From UBA4742 sp963734965 (GTDB lineage Bacteria; Actinomycetota; Acidimicrobiia; Acidimicrobiales; Acidimicrobilacustridaceae), in the NCBI GenBank assembly GCA_963734965.1, contig CAVTJK010000004.1, forward strand, positions 1,302,001 to 1,366,000: a stretch of DNA of 64,000 nt, written 5' to 3'. A model generated the notes under the pieces. That model was not told the DNA's origin and made no database searches. It saw nothing but the letters and a program-made list of their open reading frames with translations. Position 1 is the first letter of the stretch. Each line of letters opens with the position of its first letter. Made by a program: the position numbers and the translations under genes. Of this stretch, positions 8,377 through 17,544 are shown one piece after another.

Positions 8377-8927
8377 TCACGGATCTCCCGCGAGGGGTGC
8401 GGGCCGACCGCGCAGCGCACGACGAGCACCGGCTGCTTGGCCGCGTGCAGGACGCCCAGCACCACGCTGCCGAGGAGCGCGCTGGAGACGGCGCCATGCC
8501 CGCGCGAGCCGATGACGATGAGGTCGACGTCGTTCGGCTCGGCGTGGGCCACGATCTCGTCCGCGGTCGAGCCGCCCAGCAGCATGGTCGTGGCGGGCAC
8601 GCCGTGCTCGGCCGCGACGGCGGAAGCCTCCTCGAGCAGGGCGTGGTCGTGCTCGGTCGGCTCGTGGGGCAGCGCGACGCCGGGCTCGTCGATCTCGGCG
8701 GACAAGGCGAAGTCGATGGTCGGCACGACGTGCACGAAGATCAGCTCGGCGTCGCGGGCGGACGCGAAGTCGATGGCGAAGCCGATGGCGTCGGTGGCGG
8801 TGAGCGAGCCGTCGGTGGCGACGAGGATGCGCTTCATCCCCTGCCAGTGCGAGAGCGCGCCCGTCGGAGTCGTCTCGGCGGCCGTCCCCGGACCGTCCGG
8901 CGGCATCAGATCAGGGAAGGAAGACAT
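8377..8927 (-). CDS. Universal stress protein (Usp)
   Basis: A single Usp domain begins at MKRILVATDG (codon at 8837) and carries the ATP-binding pattern G-2x-G-9x-G-S in GSRGHGAVSSALLGSV. The start at 8927 is favoured by GAGGAGG six bases upstream and adds 30 residues; the 8837 ATG has its Shine-Dalgarno-like run too close. As written, the frame runs directly into the GH15 protein; a TGA in the adjacent frame ends at 8377, which I take as the true stop after one indel. The start overlaps the upstream small gene by 17 bases. Usp proteins bind ATP and act in stress and dormancy responses. Confidence 0.75.
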
Positions 8928-9111
8928 GGCGGACCTCCTCCATGTACCGGCGAGCGGCGGCGGACGCCTGCTCGGGCGTCTCACCGCGCTCACGCGCGTC
9001 CATGTAGGCGGCGTACCAGTCCCACCAGTCGTGCTTCGGCGCGACGGCCTCGAAGGCGCCGTGATGGTCAGCGGTCTCGTGGAGGAGGTCCGCGAGGGCG
9101 GCGACGTCCAT
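8911..9111 (-). CDS. Small hypothetical protein
   Basis: A 66-residue acidic helical protein with no membrane segment. The centre reads HDWWDWYAAYMDARERG, a pattern I associate with small uncharacterised actinobacterial proteins found beside VOC genes. Its stop lies inside the start region of the Usp gene and it begins 25 bases after the VOC gene, so VOC, this gene, Usp and possibly GH15 look like one leftward operon. Function unknown. Confidence 0.6.
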   Translation of the reverse strand: MDVAALADLLHETADHHGAFEAVAPKHDWWDWYAAYMDARERGETPEQASAAARRYMEEVRHVFLP

Positions 9112-9136
9112 GTGCGTGCTCTCCCCTCTCCGGTCG

Positions 9137-9641
9137 CTACCGACCGGGCAGTCGCGTCGTGATCTCCTGGAGGATCCAGCCGTTGCCGTCGGGATCGCTG
9201 AACGACGCGAACGACGAGTAGGTGCGGCGCTCGGGGTCGGGCCCCGGCACGCGTCCCTCGGTGCCGGCGTGGTGGAACACGCCGCCGACGTCGTGGAACA
9301 CGTCGCTCATCTCGACGCCGCGGGCGGCGAGCTCGGCCTGGGCCTGCTCGATGTCGTCGACGACGAACATCAGGTCCTGGGTCGAGCCCGGCACGGCCGC
9401 CGTCAGCTCGGCCCCGAAGATGATCGAGCACTTCGAGCCGGGCGGCGTCACCTGCACCACCCGGAAGTCGTCGGGGCCCGGAGAAGTCGGCATCGAGGCG
9501 ACAGCGCAACTTCGTGGTGTAGAAGTCCTTGGCCCGGTCGACATCGGAGACCGGCAGGACGACGACCTCGAGTCTCAGGTCCAGGGTCCCCGCCTCGGAG
9601 CCGGTGGTTGCGCCTTCGGTGCTGGCATCGACGGTGCTCAT
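9137..9641 (-). CDS. VOC/glyoxalase family protein (one frameshift)
   Basis: The start ATG at 9641 has AACGGAGGTGACC upstream, an excellent ribosome-binding site. The first frame gives LRLEVVVLPVSDVDRAKDFY, the beta-1/alpha-1 of a vicinal oxygen chelate domain. Near 9478 a run of four C where three are expected shifts the frame; the rest reads FRVVQVTPPGSKCSIIFGAE and ends FSDPDGNGWILQEITTRLPG. The repaired protein has about 167 residues. Metal ligands are not certain. Probable role: glyoxalase-, dioxygenase- or resistance-like enzyme; substrate unknown. Confidence 0.78.
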
Positions 9642-9837
9642 GGTCACCTCCGTTGGACGATGGGCCGCGATCATCGCACCGTCCTGCGTTCGCTGCACCG
9701 GACGCGTCGCAGGGCGCGCGCGGACCGTCGAGTGGCACCCACCGCAAGGTGGTCACCGACGGCTCGGGAGAATCGGACGCGGCCGGGTCGGGATCAGTGC
9801 AGACTCACCCGTGCCCGCCTGACCCGGGAGGTTCGAC

Positions 9838-10252
9838 ATGGCCGAGTTCCCCGCGCCGACCGAAGGCATCGTGGTCACGCACTTCATCGTCTCGGACGAC
9901 GTCGAGCGTTCGCGTCGCTTCTACACCGAGGTGCTCGGCGGTGAGACGGTCCGCGAGGGTGAGCCGACCTACGTCGCGTTGGCCAACAGCTGGATCATCA
10001 TCAACGTCGGGGGCGGCCCCACCGACGACAAGCCGACCGTCATCCTGGAGACGCCGACCGAGCTCGATCGGGTCAGCAGCTTCCTCAACCTCCGGGTCGC
10101 GGACATCCACGCCCTGTACGCCGAGTGGAGCGCACGCGGCGCGGAGTTCCTGACGCCCTCCGAAGGTGCACGCCACCGAGATCCGCTGCTACCTCCGCGA
10201 TCCCGACGGTCATCTGATCGAGGTCGGCCAGACGACGCGACCGCCGAGCTGA
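9838..10252 (+). CDS. VOC/glyoxalase family protein (one frameshift)
   Basis: The ATG at 9838 follows GGGAGGTTCGAC. The frame opens with a VOC domain (GIVVTHFIVSDDVERSRRFY, then LGGETVREGEPTYVALANSW) and shifts near 10163; the continuation EIRCYLRDPDGHLIEVGQTT ends at a TGA at 10252. About 138 residues after repair. It diverges from the first VOC gene and is followed after 52 bases by the flavin disulfide reductase gene on the same strand. Substrate unknown. Confidence 0.75.
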
Positions 10253-10304
10253 GCAACTGGCGACGGTCTTCCATGACCCGTGATCGGACCAACGGAGGTG
10301 GACG

Positions 10305-11690
10305 GTGACCAACACCGAGACGAGCCGTGACTACGACGTCATCGTGGTGGGCGGCGGCGCGCCCGGCGAGCACTGCGCCGCGCGCGCTCGCCGAAGGCGG
10401 CCGGCGCGTCGCCATCGTCGAGCGGGCGTTGGTCGGAGGTGAGTGCTCGTACTGGGCCTGCATCCCCTCGAAGACGCTGCTGCGCCCCGGCGAAGCCGTC
10501 CAGGGCGCGCTCGACGTCGAGGCGCGCGCGCGAGGTCGACGTCCAGGCCGCGCTGGCCTGGCGTGACTTCATGGTCTCGAACTATTCGGACGCGGGGCAG
10601 GAGCAGTGGCTGAAGAGCAAGGGGATCGACCTCGTGCCGCGGCACCGGCCAGTTGGCCGGCCCGGGCGTCGTCGAGGTCGACGGCGTCCGCTACACAGCC
10701 GGCGACATCGTCGTGGCGACGGGCTCGGATCCGGTGGTGCCGCCGATCCCTGGACTGCGCGAGCTCGACGGCGTGTGGGGCACCCACGACGTGACGGGGA
10801 TGAAGGAGGTGCCTCGCCGTCTGCTGGTGCTGGGTGGGGGCGCGGCGGGCACCGAGCTGGCCCAGGCCGTGCACCGCCTCGGTGCCGAGGTGGTCATCGT
10901 CGAGGCGGGCGCCCACCTGCTGCCCCGCGAGCCGGCGCCGCTGGGCGAGGCACTGGGCGAGTCGCTGCGCCAGGACGGCATCGAGGTGGCGGTCAGCGCC
11001 CGGGCCACGGCGGTGCGCCACGAAGACGGCGAGTTCGTCATCGAGCTCGAAGGACGGCCCGAGGTGCGCGGCGAGCGCCTGATGGTGGCCACGGGTCGTC
11101 GCCCGCGCGTGGCGGGCTGCGGCCTCGAGACCGTCGGCATCGAGGCCAACCCCAAGGGCATCCCCGTCGACGACCACCTCCGTGCCGGCGAGCACCTGTG
11201 GGCGATCGGCGACGTGACCGGGATCTGGCCGCTCACCTATGTCGGCGAGTACCAAGGCGACGTCGTCGCCGCCAACATCCTCGGCGAGCCACGCGCCGCC
11301 CACTACGAGGCCGTGCCGCGTGTCGTGTTCACCGACCCGCAGGCGGCGGCGGTCGGCGACGGCGAGGCTCGGTTCAGCGCCACCACTCCCCTGTCGGGGG
11401 TGACCCGGATGCAGACCTACACCCATGCCTACGCCGAGTCGAAGGGCTTCCTGACCCTGCTGAGCGACGGCGAGCGGCTCACCGGTGCGTATGCGCTCGG
11501 CCCCGAGGCGGGCGAGTGGCTGCAGCAGGCCACCGTCGCCATCCGCGCCCACGTCTCGATCGATGTGCTGCGCGACACCATCCAACCCTTCCCGTCGTTC
11601 TCGGAGATCTACGCCTTCACCGTGAAGGCCCTCCATCGCCAGATCACGGCCGAGCTCGACCAGTCGCACGCCGCGGTGGCGCCGTCGTGA
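10305..11690 (+). CDS. FAD-dependent pyridine nucleotide-disulfide oxidoreductase (three frameshifts)
   Basis: The GTG at 10305 follows GGAGGTGGACG. The repaired protein, about 460 residues, contains the FAD dinucleotide motif YDVIVVGGGAPGE, a redox-active pair with the CxxxxC spacing in GGECSYWACIPSKTLLRP, the NAD motif LLVLGGGAAGTELAQAV and the second FAD motif LWAIGDVTGIWPLTYVGEYQ. Frame changes fall near 10380, 10535 and 10643. The C-terminal dimerisation domain ends near FPSFSEIYAFTVKAL. Such proteins include lipoamide dehydrogenase, mercuric reductase and related oxidoreductases. No lipoyl-complex or mercury genes are nearby, so the substrate is open. Confidence 0.8.
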
Positions 11691-11727
11691 ACCGGCGTCG
11701 GCCCCGACGAGCGTTCGAGGAGGACGC

Positions 11728-12460
11728 ATGACCGACCCGTTGTTGGCCGGACAGACCGTCGTCGTGATCGGCGGGAGCTCGGGCATCGGGCTCGAGACCG
11801 CCCGGCGGGCCCGCGCCGAGGGCGCCGAGCTGATCCTGGCGGCGCGCAACGCGGACCGCTTGCGCGACGTGGGCCTCGAGCTCGAGGCGAGCACCCATGC
11901 CTTCGACGCCCTCGACTTCGACCGGCTCGATCAGTTCTTCGACGAGCTGCCGACGCCGATCGACCACGTGCATGCTGACCGGCCCGGGCCCGTACTACGC
12001 GCCGCTGGCGGAGTTCGACTTCGACGAAGGCCGGCGCGACGTCGAGGGCCACCTGTGGCTGCCGCTGCGCATCGCCCAGCACGCCGCGACCAAGGTTCGT
12101 CCAGGAGGAACGCTGCTCTTCATGGGCGGCACCGGCGGGCGGCGCCCCACGGTCGGCTTCTCGCTCATCTCGGCGCTCACCGCCGCGGGGCCGGCGATGA
12201 CCGCCAACCTGGCGCTCGAGCTGGCGCCGGTGCGGGTCAACCTGATCGCGGCCGGCTTCGTCGACACGCCGCTGTCGGCGTCGCTGCTGGGCGACGATCT
12301 CGACGAGCGCCGCGAGCAGCTGCGCACGACGTTGCCGATCGGCCGTGTCGTCGGACCGGCTGACATCGCCGCCCTCGCCGTCCACCTGATGACGAACACC
12401 GCGGTCACGGGTGCGACCTACGACATCGACGGCGGCCAGCAACTCGTCACGTCGACCTGA
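11728..12460 (+). CDS. Atypical SDR family oxidoreductase (one frameshift)
   Basis: The protein starts with the NAD(P) motif VVVIGGSSGIGLETARRARA and ends with the SDR-type YDIDGGQQLV tail, about 243 residues. The frame shifts near 11970. The expected YxxxK catalytic pair is absent: the region after the GGTGGRRPTVGFS segment reads LISALTAAGPAMTANLALEL. It therefore belongs to a divergent group that may use other residues or bind cofactor without classic catalysis. It follows the disulfide reductase gene by 37 bases, with GGAGG before the ATG. Confidence 0.75.
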
Positions 12461-12555
12461 AAGCACGAGCACCGGGAGCGGTTGAGGACTCAGCGCTGCC
12501 TGCGGTCGGACAGGTACGCGTCTCGCCTCGGCGGGCACGGGGTAGGTCCGGGCCC

Positions 12556-13137
12556 ATGGCTGAGCTGCTCATCGACTTCATCACATCGCTCGACGGGTAC
12601 GGGGCGGCCGAAGGCTGGCCGGGCTGGTGGGGGCTGGAAGGACCGGAGTACCTGACGTGGCTGGGCGAACAGCCCGAGGCCGAATACACGGTCCTGATGG
12701 GCGCCAAGACATACCGCCTCATGTCGGGATTCGCCGCGGCCGGCGAGCCCGGCACTGACGTCCTCGCCGACTTCTCGAAGGTCATCTTCTCCAGCACGTT
12801 GAGCGACCCGCTCTCGTGGGCGAACTCCCGACTCGTTTCGGGCGACGCCGTTGATGCGGTCAGGCAGATGAAGGAGGAGGACGGCCCGTCGATGCGCACG
12901 ATCGGCAGCCTGAGCTTGTGCCGCTCACTCCTGAACGCCGGCCTCGCCGACCGCTTCCGGGTGGTCGTCTTCCCCGTCATCACCGGGAGCACCGGCCAAG
13001 AGCGGATCTACGACGGCTATCCAGATGTCGGCCTCGAGATGCGCAGCAGCCGCACGTTCGACGGTCGCATCCAACTCCTCGAATACGTCCCGAAGGTCCT
13101 GGCTCACCCACCTCTTTCCGAGCCCACCAACGCCTAG
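12556..13137 (+). CDS. DHFR/RibD C-terminal-like reductase
   Basis: A 193-residue single-domain protein of the RibD C-terminal fold. Diagnostic parts are LLIDFITSLDGYGA at the start, VLMGAKTYRLM near residue 52, KVIFSSTLSD near residue 80 and IGSLSLCRSLLNAGLAD followed by FRVVVFPVITG. Proteins of this type bind NADPH and are usually annotated as dihydrofolate reductase family, though most do not reduce dihydrofolate. Its stop overlaps that of the convergent SRPBCC gene in a shared CTAG. Confidence 0.85.
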   Translation: MAELLIDFITSLDGYGAAEGWPGWWGLEGPEYLTWLGEQPEAEYTVLMGAKTYRLMSGFAAAGEPGTDVLADFSKVIFSSTLSDPLSWANSRLVSGDAVDAVRQMKEEDGPSMRTIGSLSLCRSLLNAGLADRFRVVVFPVITGSTGQERIYDGYPDVGLEMRSSRTFDGRIQLLEYVPKVLAHPPLSEPTNA

Positions 13138-13619
13138 TTGTTGCGACGGAGGACGATGCCGGAGAGGTGCTGCAGCGAGTTGTCGAGGTGGTCCAGTTCG
13201 AACGGCGGGAACTGGAGGTGCTCGCGCACTTCGGGCGGCACCGCCGACCAGTCATACGTCAGCGTCACCGTCGTTCCCGACGGGCCGGACGCCTCGAGGT
13301 CATAGCGCCAGATCCAGCCGCCGGAGCTGATCTCCCCGGTCTCCGGCGACTCGCTCCCCGGCTGCCACGCGATGGCCCGCGGCTCGTCGAAGACCTCCAC
13401 CCGGTTGGCGATCTTGTAGTCCTTGTCCGGGTGGTTCGGGTGGTACATGGCCATCCGGAAGATCTGCCCGGTTGCGGTGATCCGATCGCCGTCCATCGCC
13501 TCGCGGACCCACCCGGTGCCGTCGATGTCGACGTGGGCCGATGGGTCGGCCAAGACGGCGAACACCGCCTCCGGGGCAGCCTCGATCGTCGTGGACACGC
13601 TCACGCTCTCTGGTTCCAT
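13134..13619 (-). CDS. SRPBCC / polyketide cyclase-like protein
   Basis: A 161-residue START-like domain: VSVSTTIEAAPEAVFAVLAD at the N-terminus and LEASGPSGTTVTLTYDWSAV near the C-terminus. The ATG at 13619 precedes the first strand directly; a longer frame has a low-complexity extension that overlaps the divergent gene. Members bind hydrophobic ligands and act as cyclases, dehydratases or lipid carriers. The gene diverges from the quinone oxidoreductase gene with 175 bases between them. Confidence 0.82.
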   Translation of the reverse strand: MEPESVSVSTTIEAAPEAVFAVLADPSAHVDIDGTGWVREAMDGDRITATGQIFRMAMYHPNHPDKDYKIANRVEVFDEPRAIAWQPGSESPETGEISSGGWIWRYDLEASGPSGTTVTLTYDWSAVPPEVREHLQFPPFELDHLDNSLQHLSGIVLRRNN

Positions 13620-13794
13620 GTCAGTTGGACGGGTCGGCCGGCCCGAACTCATCGCCGCCCGTGACTCTGCGGGACTGTCGATTCCGACATCTCCATTCGT
13701 CGGTATGGGTAGGAGGCACGAGCGGTCGTTCCGTCGACCGATGGTCGTTCTCGGTCGGCGCCTCCCCGCTTTGATGTTGACCAGGAGGACTCCG

Positions 13795-14718
13795 ATGAAG
13801 GCTGTTCGCATCGAGAAGCCCGAGGGCCTTGAGGGCATCGACGGTTTGGTCTACGAGCATGCTCCGAACCCCCAGCCCGCCATCGGCGATGCGCTTGTGG
13901 AGGTGCGGGCCGCCAGCTTCACGCCGACCGAGCTGACGTGGCCGTTGTCGACCGATCGAAACGGGCACGACCGAGGACCTCGAATTCCGGCCCATGAGGG
14001 GTCGGGGGTCGTGGTGGAGCTTGGCTACGGCACCGCCGGCGTGTCGGTGGGCGAAGAGGTCTTCGGCTTGATCGACGGGTACCGCGACGGCTGGGCGGCC
14101 GAGTACGTGGCCATCGAAGCACGCAGCTTGGCGCCCAAGCCGACCACGGTCGATTTCGTGGAAGCCGCGGCCATCCCGCAAGCCGGGCTCACGTCGTGGC
14201 AGGCGCTGTTCGACCACGGACACCTCGAGTCGGGACAGACAGTCCTGATCCACGGCGCCGGCGGCGGCGTCGGGACGATCGGAGTGCAACTCGCCCACTG
14301 GGCCGGCGCCCACGTCATCGGTTCGGGCCGAAGCAGTGCCCGTGAGCAGATACTCGAGCTCGGTGCGGATGAGTTCGTGGCCGTCGATCGGGACGGGTGG
14401 GAGACGACGATCGGTCCCGTCGATCTGGTCTACGACATCATCGGCGGCGACGTGCTGGCCCGATCGGCGGCGATCGTCAAGCCCGGTGGCGCAATCGTGT
14501 CCGTCGTGGCTCCAGCGCCGACCGATCGTGACGACATCCGCGCCGTGGGATTCGTGCGCGACCCGAGCGGTGCTCAGCTCCGCGAGATCGCTCGCCTGGT
14601 CGACGAAGGCGTCCTTCGTTCTCAGGTCGGGGCCGTGTACCCGCTGGCTGACGCGCGCAACGCCTTCATGGCCAAGGCCACGGAGCACATTCCGGGCAAG
14701 GTCGTGCTGACACCCTGA
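13795..14718 (+). CDS. NADP-dependent quinone oxidoreductase-like protein
   Basis: A 307-residue zinc-free medium-chain reductase. The N-terminal catalytic domain contains PAIGDALVEVRAASFTPTEL, then PAHEGSGVVVELG in place of the zinc GHE motif. The Rossmann part has VLIHGAGGGVGTIGVQLAHW, the AxxGxxG-type NADPH motif. ACCAGGAGG is 8 bases before the ATG. It probably reduces quinones or enones with NADPH. Confidence 0.87.
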   Translation: MKAVRIEKPEGLEGIDGLVYEHAPNPQPAIGDALVEVRAASFTPTELTWPLSTDRNGHDRGPRIPAHEGSGVVVELGYGTAGVSVGEEVFGLIDGYRDGWAAEYVAIEARSLAPKPTTVDFVEAAAIPQAGLTSWQALFDHGHLESGQTVLIHGAGGGVGTIGVQLAHWAGAHVIGSGRSSAREQILELGADEFVAVDRDGWETTIGPVDLVYDIIGGDVLARSAAIVKPGGAIVSVVAPAPTDRDDIRAVGFVRDPSGAQLREIARLVDEGVLRSQVGAVYPLADARNAFMAKATEHIPGKVVLTP

Positions 14719-14724
14719 CCTCGT

Positions 14725-14812
14725 TCATCGGATCACCTGGCCGATCCCGACGAGATTGCCCTCGCTGTCACGGAACCAGGCGCGACGACGCCGGATGGCA
14801 CGAGCGCCGTCG
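14725..14812 (-). pseudogene. Remnant of a VOC/glyoxalase gene (3' end)
   Basis: Read leftward, the sequence encodes AWFRDSEGNLVGIGQVIR followed by a TGA, the typical last strand of a glyoxalase-like domain with its metal-ligand DxxGN context. Nothing upstream continues the domain; instead the intact VOC gene begins its stop nine bases away. It looks like the end of a deleted or overwritten paralogue. Confidence 0.5.
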
Positions 14813-14820
14813 GGGTGGGG

Positions 14821-15213
14821 TCATCTCGGCGCCTGCGCGAGCGAAAGGATGTTGCCGTCCGGATCTTTGAAGTAGGCGACCTTCGCGTCTCCTTCGAAGT
14901 GCGCGATGCCTTGGGCGTCGGTGACGATCGGCGGTTGGTCGTACTGCTCGAATCTCACGCCCTGCTGCGTCAGCTCGGCGACGACCGTCTCGATGTCGTC
15001 AACATCGAAGCCGACGATCGTGAACTCCGCGGCACCCGCGTTCGGTGACAGGTACACGTTGATCTGCGTGTCACCGCCGCATGGGTACCCGACGTTGTCA
15101 CCCGTGTCGGTGCCCGGCACGAGGCCGAGCACCCGTTCGTAGAACTGGCGGGCCCGTTGCATGTCGGACACTGCAGCAGATGCGCCGCAGCGGTAGTCCT
15201 TCAGACTGACCAT
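14821..15213 (-). CDS. VOC/glyoxalase family protein
   Basis: An intact 130-residue VOC domain. It contains CGASAAVSDMQRARQFYERV at the N-terminal repeat, FTIVGFDVDDIETVVAELTQ for the second repeat and KVAYFKDPDGNILSLAQAP at the end, where the Asp-Pro-Asp-Gly-Asn segment is typical. AGGAGGACGACCC precedes the ATG. Substrate unknown. It is the third VOC gene within 6 kb, and a remnant of a fourth lies just downstream. Confidence 0.85.
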   Translation of the reverse strand: MVSLKDYRCGASAAVSDMQRARQFYERVLGLVPGTDTGDNVGYPCGGDTQINVYLSPNAGAAEFTIVGFDVDDIETVVAELTQQGVRFEQYDQPPIVTDAQGIAHFEGDAKVAYFKDPDGNILSLAQAPR

Positions 15214-15305
15214 GGGTCGTCCTCCTCGCGCTGGTCAAGAGGCCATCGCCGCTATGTACCCGCGATCCGAAAGACGTGACCCTCCTCCTGCGCCCTCCAC
15301 GCAGG

Positions 15306-15521
15306 TCACACCGGAGAGCCCTCCTCGCGCATGAGTCGATCGAAGCGTTCCCAGGTCAGTCGTCTCGCCTTCTTGCCGTGCCGCGGTCGCCAGTCGATGG
15401 ATCCTCTGCTGATCTCCAGCGTTCCGATCAGCTCACCGTCGCCATGGACCTTCAGGACCGCATCCACGTTGCGGATCGTGGTGGCGGCAGGTAGCTCGAG
15501 TTCGATGTCGTGAAGCGCCAT
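15306..15521 (-). CDS. Small conserved hypothetical protein
   Basis: A 71-residue protein with two strands (DIELELPAATTI, then VLKVHGDGELIGTLEIS) and a basic tail containing WRPRHGKKARRLTWERFD. GGGGGAGACC lies directly before the ATG. The RGSIDWRPRHGKKA pattern resembles small uncharacterised actinobacterial proteins. No membrane segment. It diverges from the three-domain fusion gene. Confidence 0.65.
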   Translation of the reverse strand: MALHDIELELPAATTIRNVDAVLKVHGDGELIGTLEISRGSIDWRPRHGKKARRLTWERFDRLMREEGSPV

Positions 15522-15625
15522 GGTCTCCCCCTATGTCGAGTCGCCAACATTCTGTCGTGGGAGGAGGCTCTCGACAGATGCGTGGGTGGGTAGATAGCGG
15601 CGGGAGGGACCGAGGAGGACGACGC

Positions 15626-16876
15626 ATGACCCGCATCGCCGAGACCGTCGAGATCGCCCGTCGGCCGGAGGACGTGTTCTCCTTCGTCACCGACTTCCGC
15701 CACTTCCCCGAGTGGCAGGACAACGCCATCTCGGCCCGACCGTTCGAGTCCGAGGCCCGCAAGGCGGAAGTCGTTCGACGAGTGGGATTCGCGCACTTCA
15801 CGGGAACCGAGGAGCTCGTCGAGTCGCACGCGCCCGATCGCTGGACGGTCCGCGCCGGCCGTGGCCCGCTCGTGACGACGGCCACCGGCTCCATCGAACC
15901 GATCGATGGCGGCGAACGGTCTCGGGTGACGATCGAGGTCGCGTTCGAGGGCCACGGGATCGGATCGGTGCTCGAACCGGTCCTCATCGGTCCGCAACGC
16001 CGCAAGCAGCTGCCACGCAACGAACGTCGACTCAAAGCCGTACTCGAAGGCCGTCCTCTCGACCAGGTGCGCAACCACCGGACTCGCTTGTGGCGAGCTC
16101 GGCACTTCGCGACCCACATCGCCAATCCCGTCAACCGCGTCTTCGCGGGCCGGCTGCCATGGTTCGGCGTCCTAACCCACGTCGGCCGGCGGTCAGGAAC
16201 CCGCTATCGGACGCCAATCAACCTGTTCGAACGGGGCGATCAGGTCGTGTTCATGCTCACGTACGGCTCTGACGCCGAATGGGTCAAGAACGTGTTCGCC
16301 GCCGGTCAGTGCGAAGTCGTGACCCGTGGTCGCGACCTGCACCTCCTCGACCCCGAGCTGGTCGTCGACCCGACACGCCGATTGGTTCCTCGGCCAGTCC
16401 GTTTCGTCGGTCGGCTGGCCGGGGTCACCGAGTTCCTTCGCATGCGGGAGTCCTTTCCTTCACTCCCACAGGCACTGGACGACGTCGGACGCCAGCGCAA
16501 CATGCGACTCGAGACCCGCAAGCGGGACGGACGCTGGGTGCCAACCCCGGTGAACCTGGTCGAAGACCACGGTCAGATCCTGTTCCGCACGTGGGCCACG
16601 TCGGGGAAGGCCAAACGACTTCGCAACGATCCGACGGTGCGGTTCGCAGCTTCGGATGCACGAGGAAATGCCCGGGGTCCGACACTGCAAGGTCGAGCGT
16701 TCCTGCTCGAAGGTGCTGACGCCGATCACACCGCCGGCCTCATGAACCTCAAGTACCCGTTGCTCCAGGGCCTTGCCGTCCGACTCGTCCACCGGCTTCG
16801 TCACTACACGACCCAGCACTACGCGATCCGAGACATGGAGTGGGCGACGGCGCCCGGAGACGTCAAACGGAGCTGA
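15626..16876 (+). CDS. SRPBCC / deazaflavin nitroreductase / PPOX three-domain fusion
   Basis: An intact 416-residue protein. Residues 1-140 form an SRPBCC domain (TVEIARRPEDVFSFVTDFRH). Residues 150-270 match the Ddn-like deazaflavin-dependent nitroreductase fold (LPWFGVLTHVGRRSGTRYRT, then VVFMLTYGSDAEWVKNVFAA). Residues 300-400 match PPOX-class F420/FMN enzymes (VNLVEDHGQILFRTWATSGK, then KRLRNDPTVRFAASD). GAGGAGGACGACGC precedes the ATG at 15626. The last two domains are separate proteins in most actinobacteria, so a ligand-binding module joined to two deazaflavin-type folds suggests substrate delivery to an F420-linked reductase. Cofactor and substrate are inferred. Confidence 0.8.
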   Translation: MTRIAETVEIARRPEDVFSFVTDFRHFPEWQDNAISARPFESEARKAEVVRRVGFAHFTGTEELVESHAPDRWTVRAGRGPLVTTATGSIEPIDGGERSRVTIEVAFEGHGIGSVLEPVLIGPQRRKQLPRNERRLKAVLEGRPLDQVRNHRTRLWRARHFATHIANPVNRVFAGRLPWFGVLTHVGRRSGTRYRTPINLFERGDQVVFMLTYGSDAEWVKNVFAAGQCEVVTRGRDLHLLDPELVVDPTRRLVPRPVRFVGRLAGVTEFLRMRESFPSLPQALDDVGRQRNMRLETRKRDGRWVPTPVNLVEDHGQILFRTWATSGKAKRLRNDPTVRFAASDARGNARGPTLQGRAFLLEGADADHTAGLMNLKYPLLQGLAVRLVHRLRHYTTQHYAIRDMEWATAPGDVKRS

Positions 16877-16971
16877 GCCGCGCGCCGGCGCGATGATCTT
16901 GCTGCGCACGGCACGTCTGATCGGGCGACACGCCATACGCGATGTCGCCGGACCACGAAAGGGGATCCGCG

Positions 16972-17498
16972 ATGGAGGCCACCAACTTGGGTGCAGCGGA
17001 CGGGCTACCGCTCGTGGACTGGGCGGCATGTCCTCGAGACGCTCGCCGCGGGAACGGCGCCGGCTCCAGACGCCCACAACGCCCGCACGACCTGGCTCTC
17101 GACGATCAACGAAGACGGAAGCCCGCACGTGACTGCCGTCGGTGCCCTCTGGCTGGAGGATGCCTACTGGTTCCAGACAGGCGCGGGCACGCGAAAGGGC
17201 CACAACGTCGCCCGCGATCCGCGCTGCTCGATCGCCGTCTCGATCCGCGACGCGGACGTCGTCATCGAGGGCGAGGCCGCGCGGATCACCGATCCGGAAC
17301 TCGTGGCACGCGCCGCGAAGGCGTGGGCAGACAACGGTTGGCCGGCAGACACCCGACGAGAGCGGCTCTGGCATCACTGCGCCGTTCAACGCACCGGCAC
17401 TCGGACCGCCGCCGTGGAACGTGTATCGCGTCGAGCCTCGCTCAGCGACCGTGGCGCTCGGCACCGAGCCGGGCGGCCTGACCCGCTTCACGTTCTAG
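16972..17498 (+). CDS. PPOX-class (pyridoxamine phosphate oxidase-like) flavin/F420 enzyme (two frameshifts)
   Basis: The repaired protein is about 175 residues. The core reads TTWLSTINEDGSPHVTAVGA and GAGTRKGHNVARDPRCSIAV, the split-barrel pattern of PPOX and F420-dependent reductases, and the end is PPPWNVYRVEPRSATVAL. Frame changes fall near 17028 and 17356. It lies 95 bases after the three-domain fusion on the same strand, so the two PPOX-type genes may be co-expressed. The basic residues around the GxGTRKG loop suit phosphate binding of FMN or F420. Confidence 0.75.
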
Positions 17499-17544
17499 CG
17501 TCCGCGGACTGGTTGACGGCCGCGAGTCTGACGGCTTGGCGTGA

